DNA from: Enterobacter cloacae complex sp. ECNIH7
GTDB taxonomy: Bacteria; Pseudomonadota; Gammaproteobacteria; Enterobacterales; Enterobacteriaceae
Reading direction: 5' to 3'
Assembly (NCBI RefSeq): GCF_002208095.1
Contig: NZ_CP017990.1
Location: forward strand, 682,001 to 746,000
DNA: 64,000 bases
Of this stretch, positions 8,159 to 16,807 are shown in pieces. Numbering within the stretch: the first letter of the stretch is position 1; every line of letters begins with the position of its first letter. Under the pieces are notes generated by a model. It saw only the letters and a program-made list of their open reading frames with translations. It made no database searches and had not been told where the DNA came from. The position numbers and the translations under genes were made by a program.

Positions 8159-9823
8159 ATGTTAAACCGTATCAAGATTGTCACCAGCTTAATGCTGGTT
8201 TTAGCGATATTTGGCCTTTTACAACTCACGTCCGGTGGTCTTTTCTTTAATGCCCTTAAGAATGACAAAGAGAATTTCACCGTCCTGCAAACCATTCGCC
8301 AGCAGCAATCCACGCTGAACGCCAGCTGGGTCGCGTTGCTGCAAACCCGTAATACCCTGAACCGTGCGGGTATCCGCTACATGATGGATCAGAGCAATAT
8401 CGGCAGCGGTGCGACCGTTAACGATTTGATGCAAATCGCGTCAACGTCTCTGAAACAGGCGGAAAAAAACTGGGCTGCCTACGAAGCCCTGCCGCGCGAT
8501 CCGCGTCAAAGCGATGCGGATGCCATGGAGATCAAGCGCAACTATGATATTTACCACGGCGCGCTGGCGGAGCTGATTCAGCTTCTGGGTGCCGGCAAAA
8601 TCAACGCCTTCTTCGACCAGCCGACCCAGAGTTATCAGGACGGTTTTGAGAAGCAGTATGTGAGCTATCTGCAGCAGAACGACAAGCTGTACCAGACGGC
8701 GGTCGAAGACAGCAACAGCTCCTTCAGCCAGGCTATCTGGGTGCTGATCGGCGTCCTGATTGCCGTGCTGGTGGTGATCGTGGCCGTCTGGCTCAACATC
8801 AAGCAGACGCTGATCTCTCCGCTGAATCGTCTGATCGACAACATTCGCCATATCGCCAGCGGCGACCTGGTGAAGCGCATTGAGGTTCAGGGCACCAACG
8901 AGATGGGTGAACTGGCCGACTCGCTGCGCCATATGCAGGGTGAGCTGGTGCGTACCGTTGGCGACGTGCGTAACGGCGCGAACGCGATCTACAGTGGCGC
9001 GAGCGAAATTGCGATGGGCAATAACGACCTCTCTTCCCGTACTGAACAGCAGGCCGCTTCCCTGGAAGAGACCGCTGCCAGCATGGAGCAGCTGACGGCG
9101 ACCGTTAAGCAGAACGCCGAAAACGCCCGTCAGGCGAGCCATCTTGCGCTGAGCGCCTCTGAAACCGCGCAGAAAGGCGGCAAAGTGGTGGATAACGTGG
9201 TGCAGACCATGCGTGATATCGCGGGCAGTTCGCAGAAAATTGCCGACATTATCAGCGTGATCGACGGCATCGCCTTCCAGACCAACATTCTGGCACTGAA
9301 CGCGGCGGTAGAAGCGGCGCGTGCGGGCGAGCAGGGTCGTGGTTTTGCGGTGGTGGCAGGTGAAGTACGTAACCTGGCCCAGCGCAGCGCCCAGGCGGCT
9401 CGCGAGATCAAGAGCCTGATTGAAGACTCCGTGGGCCGCGTGGAAGTGGGCTCAACGCTGGTAGAAAGCGCCGGTGAAACCATGGGTGAGATCGTGAACG
9501 CGGTGACCCGCGTAACGGACATCATGGGTGAAATCGCCTCTGCGTCTGACGAGCAGAGCCGCGGTATCGACCAGGTGGGTCTGGCGGTAGCTGAGATGGA
9601 TCGCGTGACCCAGCAGAACGCCTCGCTGGTTGAGGAATCTGCCGCAGCGGCGGCCGCTCTTGAAGAGCAGGCGAGCCGTCTGACTCAGGCCGTGGCGGTG
9701 TTCCGCATTCAGCAGGAGCAGATGAAAGCGCGCGAGTTCGCTGCGGCTAAAGCGGTTTCCACGCCGGTGATGGCGCGTAAAACCGCGACGGCCGATTCAG
9801 GCGATAACTGGGAAACGTTCTAA
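8159..9823 (+). CDS. tsr: Tsr, methyl-accepting chemotaxis protein for serine
   Basis: Inner-membrane chemoreceptor of 554 residues (E. coli Tsr has 551). Order: TM1 about 7-30, periplasmic four-helix ligand domain, TM2 about 191-212, HAMP, methylation helices and the signalling hairpin with [27 protein letters not shown]. It ends in NWETF, the docking pentapeptide for CheR and CheB. The serine-binding residues Arg64, Asn68 and Thr156 keep their E. coli numbering, so serine is the likely ligand. The start at 8159 has SD GAGGAAAGAG and a sigma-28 promoter just upstream. Confidence 0.96.
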   Translation: MLNRIKIVTSLMLVLAIFGLLQLTSGGLFFNALKNDKENFTVLQTIRQQQSTLNASWVALLQTRNTLNRAGIRYMMDQSNIGSGATVNDLMQIASTSLKQAEKNWAAYEALPRDPRQSDADAMEIKRNYDIYHGALAELIQLLGAGKINAFFDQPTQSYQDGFEKQYVSYLQQNDKLYQTAVEDSNSSFSQAIWVLIGVLIAVLVVIVAVWLNIKQTLISPLNRLIDNIRHIASGDLVKRIEVQGTNEMGELADSLRHMQGELVRTVGDVRNGANAIYSGASEIAMGNNDLSSRTEQQAASLEETAASMEQLTATVKQNAENARQASHLALSASETAQKGGKVVDNVVQTMRDIAGSSQKIADIISVIDGIAFQTNILALNAAVEAARAGEQGRGFAVVAGEVRNLAQRSAQAAREIKSLIEDSVGRVEVGSTLVESAGETMGEIVNAVTRVTDIMGEIASASDEQSRGIDQVGLAVAEMDRVTQQNASLVEESAAAAAALEEQASRLTQAVAVFRIQQEQMKAREFAAAKAVSTPVMARKTATADSGDNWETF

Positions 9824-9835
9824 CTCGGTGCGTTG

Positions 9836-9914
9836 TGCCGGGTGGCGGCTGCGCCTTACCCGGCCTACGGCTCAGGGTTTTGTAGGCCCGGTAAGCGAAG
9901 CGCCACCGGGCGAT
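9836..9914. repeat. BIME-like pair of REP units
   Basis: Two inverted GC-rich palindromes, one reading GCCGGGTGGCGGCTGCGC and the other ending AAGCGCCACCGGGC, flank a short spacer. This is the usual REP/BIME layout. They fill the gap between the convergent tsr and acetyltransferase genes. Confidence 0.8.
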
Positions 9915-9915
9915 A

Positions 9916-10422
9916 TTACAGAGGCAGGCGCATGGCGCAGCGCGTTTCAAAGGCGAAACCGTGCGCTGCCTCTTCTTCCCTTTTCTGACGCAGTTCAGGC
10001 GTCAGCGTCGTCATTTTTTCAAACCCCAGCCGCGCATAGAACGGCGCATTCCACGGTACGTCCCTGAACGTCGTCAACGTCAGCGCTGTCAGCCCTCTTT
10101 TACGGGCATGGTCTGCCACGCAGGCGATGAGCTGCCTGCCGATCCCTTTTCCCTGCCAGTCCAGATCAACCGAGAGTTCGACAATAAACAGTGATGAAGG
10201 ATGGGCCTCGGCAAGGATAAACCCGACGGGCTGGTCGTTCGCCAGCGCCAGCCAGCTTAGCCCACGTTCGACATACTCAAGGTGCTGCTCAGTGGAAATG
10301 ACCTCGCCGTCGGCAAGCCAGGCGAGATCCGGGCTTTCACGAAAGCGCTCGCCCGCCGCGCGTTCAATGGCGGGCAGGGCGATAATGTCGTGAGGAGTAG
10401 TGGGGCGAATGCGAATATTCAT
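9916..10422 (-). CDS. GNAT-family N-acetyltransferase
   Basis: A 168-residue GNAT acetyltransferase using acetyl-CoA; the substrate is unknown. The acetyl-CoA pyrophosphate loop is visible as DLDWQGKGIGRQLIACV (Q-x-x-G-x-G), followed by ALTLTTFRDVPWNAPFYARLGFE, the usual strand and N-x-x-F-Y-x-x-x-G-F ending of the fold. The start MNIRIRPTTPHD at 10422 is preferred over an ATG ten codons earlier because homologues begin with this strand. It is convergent with tsr, and 29 bp separate its start from the end of the FidL-like gene upstream. Confidence 0.8.
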   Translation of the reverse strand: MNIRIRPTTPHDIIALPAIERAAGERFRESPDLAWLADGEVISTEQHLEYVERGLSWLALANDQPVGFILAEAHPSSLFIVELSVDLDWQGKGIGRQLIACVADHARKRGLTALTLTTFRDVPWNAPFYARLGFEKMTTLTPELRQKREEEAAHGFAFETRCAMRLPL

Positions 10423-10451
10423 GGCGGGAAGTATAGCCTGACCCGTCGGCA

Positions 10452-10925
10452 TTATTCCGAGCAGATCAACACCGGCGAGTAAAAATTGCTGATCACCAGC
10501 GCGTCTTCCGGCGTGCGCTCTATCGTCAGGAGCCTTTTATTGCCCAGCGTCAGGCCCGCGACGTACTTTTCAAAGACTCCTGGCGGCATGGCATCGTGGC
10601 TAAAACGCTCCACTTTTTGAATAGCGATCTCATACAGTTCGCCCTCCACGTGACGCCATTTAAACATCTCCTGGCGGGAAACCTCCCAGCTGCGCGGGGC
10701 ATTCACCACGCTGCCGTTTAGCGTGATGTATCCCGTTTTGTCGGGATGAAAACGCATAATGATCTCACCGTCAAAGGTGAAATCGTGGCTGTCGCGCCTG
10801 TCGGAGAAGGTCAGGTTTCCATCGCAGGCTACCGAGAGCGGGGGCGTGTGGAAGTACCAGGCCAGCGCGGCGCCCAGCAGCAGCAGGTTCAGGATCAGGA
10901 TTAGCCAAACTTTTTTGTGTCTCAT
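10452..10925 (-). CDS. FidL-like small membrane protein
   Basis: A 157-residue protein with a single N-terminal membrane anchor (VWLILILNLLLLGAALAWYF, about 6-25) and a periplasmic remainder beginning HTPPLSVACDGNLTFSD. It resembles the FidL family, whose Salmonella member is encoded beside the ToxR-like regulator MarT in SPI-3. Its start is one base after the stop of the membrane-bound wHTH regulator (TGA-T-ATG), which implies coupled translation. By analogy with ToxR-ToxS, it probably stabilises or modulates that regulator in the periplasm. This role is inferred. Confidence 0.65.
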   Translation of the reverse strand: MRHKKVWLILILNLLLLGAALAWYFHTPPLSVACDGNLTFSDRRDSHDFTFDGEIIMRFHPDKTGYITLNGSVVNAPRSWEVSRQEMFKWRHVEGELYEIAIQKVERFSHDAMPPGVFEKYVAGLTLGNKRLLTIERTPEDALVISNFYSPVLICSE

Positions 10926-10926
10926 A

Positions 10927-11667
10927 TCACCACTCGTAATAGTAAAGCGTACGACAGGCGCTGGCTTTACCCCGCGTGAGGGAACACTGGGAGAGCACCA
11001 GCCGCCCTTCGTGGCCGTAGAAAAGCGTTCTCTGAATGTGCATGTAGAAAATCGAATTTTTCAGGCACGGAAGATGGCCGTCCTTTTGAAGCGTTTGCGC
11101 GAGCGTAATCGCCTTCCCGTGAAAAACGTCCGCCAGCGGCGTAAAGGTGTAGACCGGACAGGTGCCGATATGCGTCAGCAGATGGATCTCCCTTTGTGAA
11201 TTTTCTGGCTTGATGAGCGCGATCCAGAGGCATAGCGCAACGACGACCAGCGTGAGCGCGCCGCAGAACAGCCATTCCGGGCGAACGCGCCTTGCCGGTT
11301 TCGCCGTTTCGGCGGTCGGTGGGGCCTCCTCAAGCGGGGTGACCATGACGTCTGCGCTGAGCATAAAGCCTGTTTTCGGTACGGTAACGATAAAGAGCTC
11401 GTCGGGAAGCAGAGTCGCCAGCATTTTGCGCAGAATGCTGATGTACTGGTTTAAGGAGTTGTTAGACCCCTGGAGCCCTCGCCGATCCCAGACTTCCTGA
11501 AGAAAGGTTTCCCGTTCGACCACGTTCCCATGATGCTGAACCAGCAGCCTCAGGATGGTATTCGCCGTACAGGTGAGGAGCTGCGCATCTTCATCCGGCG
11601 CATTGATAAGAGAAACAGAACCGTCCTCGTCGTTATAGACGATGGCGTCAGCAATCAGGTATTTCAT
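10927..11667 (-). CDS. Membrane-anchored winged-helix regulator (MarT/CadC/ToxR type)
   Basis: A 246-residue one-component transmembrane regulator. Residues 1-105 form an OmpR/PhoB-like winged helix (RETFLQEVWDRRGLQGSNNSLNQYISILRKML, then the FIVTVPKTGFML wing). A proline-rich linker follows, then one transmembrane helix (about 132-151) and a periplasmic domain of roughly 95 residues with four or more cysteines (GTCPVY, LPCLK, SQCSL, SACRT), which could form disulfides. It forms a two-gene unit with the FidL-like protein and lies just downstream of the Csu-type pilus operon. MarT of Salmonella activates an adhesin gene, so control of the adjacent pilus is a reasonable but untested idea. Confidence 0.72.
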   Translation of the reverse strand: MKYLIADAIVYNDEDGSVSLINAPDEDAQLLTCTANTILRLLVQHHGNVVERETFLQEVWDRRGLQGSNNSLNQYISILRKMLATLLPDELFIVTVPKTGFMLSADVMVTPLEEAPPTAETAKPARRVRPEWLFCGALTLVVVALCLWIALIKPENSQREIHLLTHIGTCPVYTFTPLADVFHGKAITLAQTLQKDGHLPCLKNSIFYMHIQRTLFYGHEGRLVLSQCSLTRGKASACRTLYYYEW

Positions 11668-11693
11668 AAGTTCTTGTAATAAAAACAGAGATA

Positions 11694-11722
11694 ACGAATA
11701 AAAAGAGAAGGCTTACGCCTTC
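11694..11722 (-). terminator. Rho-independent terminator of the pilus operon
   Basis: Read on the minus strand, GAAGGC-GTAA-GCCTTC (11722 to 11707) is followed by TCTTTTTATT. It lies about 70 bp past the tip-protein stop, between the pilus operon and the MarT-like gene, so the two units are probably transcribed separately. Confidence 0.75.
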
Positions 11723-11793
11723 CGGGCAGCACTGCTGGCTATTTTAACGCCACTGTTACCGATAACATTGATCCAGACAGGATTTTGGGTGGT

Positions 11794-12759
11794 TTAATAA
11801 GTCAGCGTGATAATCACGTCATCAATAAATTCCCCGGTACCGGTTAGCGGCTGTGCCGGGACTTCGCCGTAAACGGTGTAGTTCTGGGTGCCGCCTGCAG
11901 GGTTGGTGACCTGCAGCGCATCACCGCTGCTTTGATCCCCCCAGCGTTGCGTGGCCGCCTCATCCTGCCAGAGCCCGTAGCGCAGGCACTGGCCCTCGCT
12001 GTTACAGAGCTGCCGCTGACTACCGCTGGCATGGTTGCCATTGCCCATGGCAAGGGTGAACGCGATTCCGGCCGGACAGCGCGTGGTGACGGTGGCGGTG
12101 GATCGCGTCGGGCGCAGGGTAGCGGTGCTGGTCAGGGTGCCGAAGTTAAGCGGCGTCACGCGCTCGATGTAGCATCCCTGGCTGATTTCGGCCTGCGCGC
12201 TGGTGCCGCCCTGCACCTGCTCTCCCTCAGCAGAACCGTCCGAGCAGTTTTGCAGCGCATCCTGACGCACCGCGCTGTGCCAGGCGATGCGCAGATTCAT
12301 GTTGTAGTTGTAATAGTGGTATGCCGGGAGCTGGCTTTGCCCTGCCGGAATGGTAGCGATAAGCGGAAAGATACCGCTGACGTTGGCATTGCTTTTCGCG
12401 GCAAGGGTCTGCTGGATCAGGTTGCCGTTGCTGGCAGGCCCCAGCTCCTGAGAGCGCGCTGCGCCGTTAAGCAGGCGGAAGAGGAGAGTGTACTGTTTCC
12501 CCTCCTGATCCCCCTGCGAGATCATCTCAAAGGGCGGTGCATCAACGCTGCTCAGGCAGACGTTGATATATTCCATCCTGCCCTCGTTGTCGACCTGGTC
12601 GGCCTGGCAGCTAAATTTGACCTCGGTGTTGACGGAGGTTGTGTTGCCCGCCACGACGTTGCCAAAGTTAATGGCGGGCGTGGAGGTTATCCAGCAGGCT
12701 GCCGCCATCGCCTTCACGGACAGGACGAGCAGCAATAATAATGGCGCCCTTAATGACAC
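11794..12759 (-). CDS. Spore coat U domain tip protein of archaic pilus (CsuE-like)
   Basis: A 321-residue secreted protein with an N-terminal signal (SLRAPLLLLLVLSVKAMAAA) and two spore-coat-U (SCPU) domains. The first begins at ACWITSTPAINFGNV and the second at GCYIERVTPLNFGTLTS. Two-domain SCPU proteins at the end of archaic chaperone-usher operons are tip adhesins, as in CsuE of Acinetobacter. The start is a GTG at 12759 with SD GGAGAA. This gives a 10-bp overlap with the usher stop, more credible than the ATG 21 codons upstream, which would put a non-signal segment in front. Adhesin function is inferred from family and position. Confidence 0.78.
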   Translation of the reverse strand: MSLRAPLLLLLVLSVKAMAAACWITSTPAINFGNVVAGNTTSVNTEVKFSCQADQVDNEGRMEYINVCLSSVDAPPFEMISQGDQEGKQYTLLFRLLNGAARSQELGPASNGNLIQQTLAAKSNANVSGIFPLIATIPAGQSQLPAYHYYNYNMNLRIAWHSAVRQDALQNCSDGSAEGEQVQGGTSAQAEISQGCYIERVTPLNFGTLTSTATLRPTRSTATVTTRCPAGIAFTLAMGNGNHASGSQRQLCNSEGQCLRYGLWQDEAATQRWGDQSSGDALQVTNPAGGTQNYTVYGEVPAQPLTGTGEFIDDVIITLTY

Positions 12760-15050
12760 AGTTGTTCTCCGATATTCTGTATTGATGACGCGGTACGCGG
12801 CGCCGGAAGCGTGACCCGGCACTCTCCCTCACCGGTCTTCACCACCAGTTCACCCGGTAGGGGCGGATCTTCAAGCCAGATAAAGCCGTCGCGTCCTACG
12901 ATGGTGGCACCCTGCGGCGTTGACACGACGCTGCCCAGCGGGAGCGGCCTGCGGCGGCTGTCGACCAGCCGGGCCTGAACCGTGACGGCGTGATGGACGT
13001 TAAAATCGACTTTTACCGCGCTGCTGTTGCCCGGTCTGGCGTGCATGTCGGTGACGGGTGCGATCACGTCGGCAGGCAAATCGAGCGGGTTAATGCTGAC
13101 TTTGCTATTGTGGTAACGCGGCAGGTCGGTCAGCAGGAGATAACCGTTCTTATCCGTTTCACCGGCCGGGCGGTTTTCCAGCATCACCGGTACGTGCCCA
13201 ATGCCGTGCGTTGACACCAGCGCCATGCCCTGCTGGATATAGCGCAGCGCGTGCAGGCTGCCGTCCAGCAGCGTCAGGCTACCTTCGGCTGAGGCGTACT
13301 GGTTGCCCTGGTGAGCACCTTGCTGCAGCCCAACGTGCCATTCGCCCGCCCGGCCCAGATAGCCTACGTCCGCATATCTTTCACGTCGTTCGCCAAAGCC
13401 ATGGCCCAGCTCCCATGACCAGCCGCCGGCCTCATCGTCCGGCTGGTGGCGGTAATCCATGCGCGGTTTATCCCGGCTGGCCTGGACGGAGAGCGTGTCC
13501 CCGCGACCCAATGGGACGGAAAACAGCAGCTGAACGTGACTCGATGAATCCGTAAACGAGCGGGTATAGCTCAGCGTGGTGGAGATGTGTGCCGGCAGCG
13601 ACAGCGACCAGGAGGCGTTGAGGTAGCGCTGTGTGCTGCCCTGAATGTTTTGCTGTACCCAGCCCGCGCCCACGGTGCCGAAGTGGGGGACGGAGTGGCT
13701 TACCCAAACGCTGTCGCTGCGTCTGACGGGCGCAGCACCGCTCATGCGGGCGTTGTCGGCGAAATCCGCCCCGGTACGGACGGTGCTGGCTGAAATGCCC
13801 GTTCCTCTGCCGCTCCACTGCCAGCCGAGGCCCCACTGAACGCCCTGGCCGTAAGGGCTGTCGCTCACGGCAATGTGCTGGCTGACCACCCCTACGGCGG
13901 GAGAGACCAGCCAGTCAGTGCCCATACCTACGTTGCGCAGCCTGCGCTGCTGCTCCGTATGCAGTGCCAGCGTCAGGTGATTATTAACCCCATAGCGCCA
14001 GCCCGCGTCCAGCAGAGGCGAGGCGGCATAGTCGTCGGAATGCAGGGCGTAGTTTTCCCGCATCCAGCCGATGTCCAGCGAGCCGCTGCTGAGCCCTTCC
14101 GCCAGCATGCCCGGCGCGCCGTAGAGATCGAGCTGTACGGCGCGACGCTGGCCGTTGATATCGGTAATGACCACCTCCGCCTGCCCGCTTCCGGTGAAGG
14201 AGGGCAGGGTATCCAGCAGAAAGTCTCCCGGCGTGACGCGCTGGCTGCTCTGCTTAAGACCGTCGATATACAGATCGACCGTGGAAGGCAGTACGGCGGT
14301 GTCGCTGTAGCGGCTGCGCGGTTCGGTATTGAGCTGGGGATTGAGTTCAAAATTACGCGCCCAGTGTAGCCCGCCAAAGCGCACCTGCCGGCTCCAGCGG
14401 GTGCCGGTGGTGATGCTATCGCCCAGCGCCAGCGTGGTCAGCGAGTCGGTGTTATCCCACTGCCAGCGGGTTTCGAGACGCGTGTGGGTCGGTCGACCGG
14501 CGCTGTTTTCCTCCCCGGCATGGCTTGAAAAACTGCTGCTGAACGTTCCGGGTAGCCCTCCGGACGCGGTCAGTATGGTCTGGGCATTAAGCTGGCGTTT
14601 CCCCTGCGCGTCGCTGGCGTAGAGCGCGTATCCGAGCGTGTAAGCGTTGACGGGCTGCGCATCAGGATAGCGAAACAGCGGCGTGGGCTTTGCGACGGTC
14701 AGATGCTGCTGGCCCTCGAACGCCTCTGCCTCTGCGGTAATCGACACCTGCTGGGACAGCACGTCGAGATTGACCTTCAGGCCCGGCAGGGACGTCAGTT
14801 CAACCCACCCGGCGCCATCGTCCGGGGCGTGAAGCCCCAGCTTTTTCATGTCGCTGCGGCTTATCCATAGCGCATTATCCACCACCCGGCAGGCCCAAAG
14901 CTCTCCTCGCGGAGCGTGGTTCACGGTAATCGCCAGCCATTGCACGGTGTCGGCGGGTTCAGTCCGGGCTGACAGCATGAGCGGTACCCAAAACAGGAGC
15001 GCGAGAAGCGAGCGGGCGCAGGGGTATCTGGCTGGCATGGTGGTCATCAT
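12750..15050 (-). CDS. Archaic (Csu-type) outer membrane fimbrial usher
   Basis: An outer membrane usher of about 766 residues, shorter than classical FimD-type ushers, as is normal for the archaic clade. After a signal peptide (SLLALLFWVPLMLSA) come an N-terminal domain, a beta-barrel with regular aromatic strands, a plug region and a C-terminal domain with PLPLGSVVSTPQGATIVGRDGFIWLEDPP. It should secrete and assemble the SCPU subunits. Two or three Met codons (15050, 15047, 15038) could start it and none has a clear SD. Every choice overlaps the chaperone gene by 80-92 bp. Confidence 0.82.
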   Translation of the reverse strand: MMTTMPARYPCARSLLALLFWVPLMLSARTEPADTVQWLAITVNHAPRGELWACRVVDNALWISRSDMKKLGLHAPDDGAGWVELTSLPGLKVNLDVLSQQVSITAEAEAFEGQQHLTVAKPTPLFRYPDAQPVNAYTLGYALYASDAQGKRQLNAQTILTASGGLPGTFSSSFSSHAGEENSAGRPTHTRLETRWQWDNTDSLTTLALGDSITTGTRWSRQVRFGGLHWARNFELNPQLNTEPRSRYSDTAVLPSTVDLYIDGLKQSSQRVTPGDFLLDTLPSFTGSGQAEVVITDINGQRRAVQLDLYGAPGMLAEGLSSGSLDIGWMRENYALHSDDYAASPLLDAGWRYGVNNHLTLALHTEQQRRLRNVGMGTDWLVSPAVGVVSQHIAVSDSPYGQGVQWGLGWQWSGRGTGISASTVRTGADFADNARMSGAAPVRRSDSVWVSHSVPHFGTVGAGWVQQNIQGSTQRYLNASWSLSLPAHISTTLSYTRSFTDSSSHVQLLFSVPLGRGDTLSVQASRDKPRMDYRHQPDDEAGGWSWELGHGFGERRERYADVGYLGRAGEWHVGLQQGAHQGNQYASAEGSLTLLDGSLHALRYIQQGMALVSTHGIGHVPVMLENRPAGETDKNGYLLLTDLPRYHNSKVSINPLDLPADVIAPVTDMHARPGNSSAVKVDFNVHHAVTVQARLVDSRRRPLPLGSVVSTPQGATIVGRDGFIWLEDPPLPGELVVKTGEGECRVTLPAPRTASSIQNIGEQLCH

Positions 15051-15735
15051 TGAGGTAGACGCGCAGCGTGCTGAGCGCGTGTCGTGAAGCCTGCTTAAGC
15101 GGTAAAAGGGTGGTTTGTCCCGGGAGCACATAGCCCGCCAGGCCTTTAATCGACCCTACAACCTGCCCATCGGCCGTCAGGGCCTCAAGGTGGCTCAGAC
15201 GGATGTGGCGGTTTCCGGCGTTAAAACAGCGGAGGGTAGCCGGCATTTCTGCCTGCTCACAGCTCAGTGCATCGTGGCTGGCTGGCGCGTCCTGGTTCCC
15301 GGCAATAAACACCGGAATCGAGTAGCGCAGCAGGAAGTGCACCGCGTTGGGATTGGCGGCACGGGACGTGGCGTCCGGCAGCTCGTCAATGACCAGCCGG
15401 TAACTTTGCTCCTGTGCACGGACGCCAGGCTGCATGACGATAATGCGCACCAGCTGCTGCTGGCCCGGCGCCAGTGATGTCATCGCCGGGCTGCTGACCA
15501 CCTCCCCGGTGGCCACCAGAACATCTTTACCGTTTTTTTGCATCCATTCGTACACCCGAATCTGCGCATGGATGGCCGCTTTCCCACTGTTAGTGAGATA
15601 GACCGCCGCTGCCCGCTGATTGCTCTGCAGGTCGAGCGTTACCGGGGCCACCTGAAGCGTGGCGGCCAGCGCGTAGCGCGACAGCAACGCCAGCATCATG
15701 AGCCACAGAATGAAGCAGGGAAGGTAGCGACGCAC
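14959..15735 (-). CDS. Archaic pilus periplasmic chaperone (CsuC-like)
   Basis: A 258-residue periplasmic chaperone of the PapD superfamily, archaic type. It has a signal peptide (CFILWLMMLALLSRYALA) and the G1-strand and first-domain pattern LQVAPVTLDLQSNQRAAAVYLTNSGK, then QQQLVRIIVMQPGVRAQEQSYRLVIDEL, the conserved chaperone strand. It donates a strand to SCPU subunits in the periplasm. It begins 2 bp after the pilin stop and overlaps the usher at its 3' end, so the pilin, chaperone, usher and tip genes form one operon. Confidence 0.82.
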   Translation of the reverse strand: MRRYLPCFILWLMMLALLSRYALAATLQVAPVTLDLQSNQRAAAVYLTNSGKAAIHAQIRVYEWMQKNGKDVLVATGEVVSSPAMTSLAPGQQQLVRIIVMQPGVRAQEQSYRLVIDELPDATSRAANPNAVHFLLRYSIPVFIAGNQDAPASHDALSCEQAEMPATLRCFNAGNRHIRLSHLEALTADGQVVGSIKGLAGYVLPGQTTLLPLKQASRHALSTLRVYLNDDHHASQIPLRPLASRAPVLGTAHAVSPD

Positions 15736-15737
15736 GA

Positions 15738-16232
15738 TCAGTACTCCAGTTTTAACGTGATATCGTCGCTGTAGGTACCTGCCTGGGCGGTTGTCAGCGC
15801 CCCGGCGTCAATGACGCCATACAGCGTTTCCTCCTGTTCCGGACCGTTGCCGGTATCGTCCAGGCCATTCGTGTCGGTGATTTGCGTCTGTTTGCCTTCG
15901 TCGGCAAAGAGTTTCCACGCAATCTTCTGCGCGCCCGTTTCGCCGTTTTCCGGCTTCAGCCAGAAGGTACCGTTTTCGCCGTCGTTGCTGGTGGCTGTGA
16001 GGGTGAAAGGCGTGCCGTTGGTACAGACGATATCGACCTGCGTTTTGGCCTGGATTTCGCTCGACTCATCGGAGCCGTGACGCGAGAAGTTGAGGTCGTT
16101 GGCTTTAAGGGTGCACGACTTCACGACCTCAAGTGATACGTGCATCGTCGCGCTTGCGGTACTGTCTGCGGCGATCGCAGCAGCAGGAAGCAGGAGAACG
16201 GAACAACTTACAAGGGTGGGAATAATTTTCAT
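15738..16232 (-). CDS. Spore coat U domain major pilin (CsuA/B-like)
   Basis: A 164-residue secreted SCPU-domain subunit. It has a signal peptide (MKIIPTLVSCSVLLLPAAAIA) and a mature part with two cysteines, in VKSCTLKAND and DIVCTNGTPF, which form the conserved disulfide of SCPU pilins. It ends GTYSDDITLKLEY, a typical pilin C-terminal strand. The start at 16232 is chosen because it gives a clean signal peptide. It lies 32 bp after the LuxR-type gene. It is the only single-domain SCPU gene here; Acinetobacter csu has three (A/B, A, B), so this pilus is simpler in composition. Confidence 0.82.
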   Translation of the reverse strand: MKIIPTLVSCSVLLLPAAAIAADSTASATMHVSLEVVKSCTLKANDLNFSRHGSDESSEIQAKTQVDIVCTNGTPFTLTATSNDGENGTFWLKPENGETGAQKIAWKLFADEGKQTQITDTNGLDDTGNGPEQEETLYGVIDAGALTTAQAGTYSDDITLKLEY

Positions 16233-16264
16233 GATCTTATTTCCTGACGTGAGTAACAGTGCAA

Positions 16265-16807
16265 TTACAAAGCGAATGACTGAGCGTCCAGCAGGCAGAG
16301 TTTTCGATGGAATTCCGCCAGGCTGTGACAACAAAATTTGTTCATCGCGTTACGCTTGTGGGTGTAGATCGTTTTAGGGGACTTATTCATGATTTTTGCG
16401 ATGCGAACCGGACTAAATCCTTTATGGAGCAACATGCAAACCCGCCTCTCCTGATGCGAGAGCGTGGCGGCGTTTTCGATGGCGAATGTCGTGTCGCTAA
16501 AACAGTGGCTTAGCTGCGCAAACGAGAGGTTGTCCGCGACCACTCGGACCCGCTCGTTGCGCAGGCAGGCGTGAACGTCGCAGACCCGCGCGGCATCCGT
16601 AAATACCAGCCAGTTCTCTCCAGCGTGTGTATTAAGCAGCCGTTCCTGCAGGTGCAAAAGCCCTTCAGGATTAACGTCATGGATCCAATACATCTCCGGG
16701 CGAGGGGTAACGGCCGTCGAGATCATCGAAGTGAGGCCAAGCCATAAAAACGTATTCCCGCTCAGAACGATAACCTGATAACCAGCATTCGGAATGAAAG
16801 GGGTCAT
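16265..16807 (-). CDS. LuxR-type HTH regulator of the pilus operon
   Basis: A 180-residue protein with a C-terminal LuxR/FixJ helix-turn-helix at about 114-172 (TLSHQERRVCMLLHKGFSPVRIAKIMNKSPKTIYTHKRNAMNK). The N-terminal part looks like the degenerate receiver-like domain of enteric fimbrial or capsule regulators. I see no clear phospho-acceptor aspartate. Its start overlaps the EAL gene stop by 4 bp (ATGA), and the pilin gene follows 32 bp later. Cotranscription with the pilus genes suggests it controls them. The exact target is not visible. Confidence 0.78.
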   Translation of the reverse strand: MTPFIPNAGYQVIVLSGNTFLWLGLTSMISTAVTPRPEMYWIHDVNPEGLLHLQERLLNTHAGENWLVFTDAARVCDVHACLRNERVRVVADNLSFAQLSHCFSDTTFAIENAATLSHQERRVCMLLHKGFSPVRIAKIMNKSPKTIYTHKRNAMNKFCCHSLAEFHRKLCLLDAQSFAL

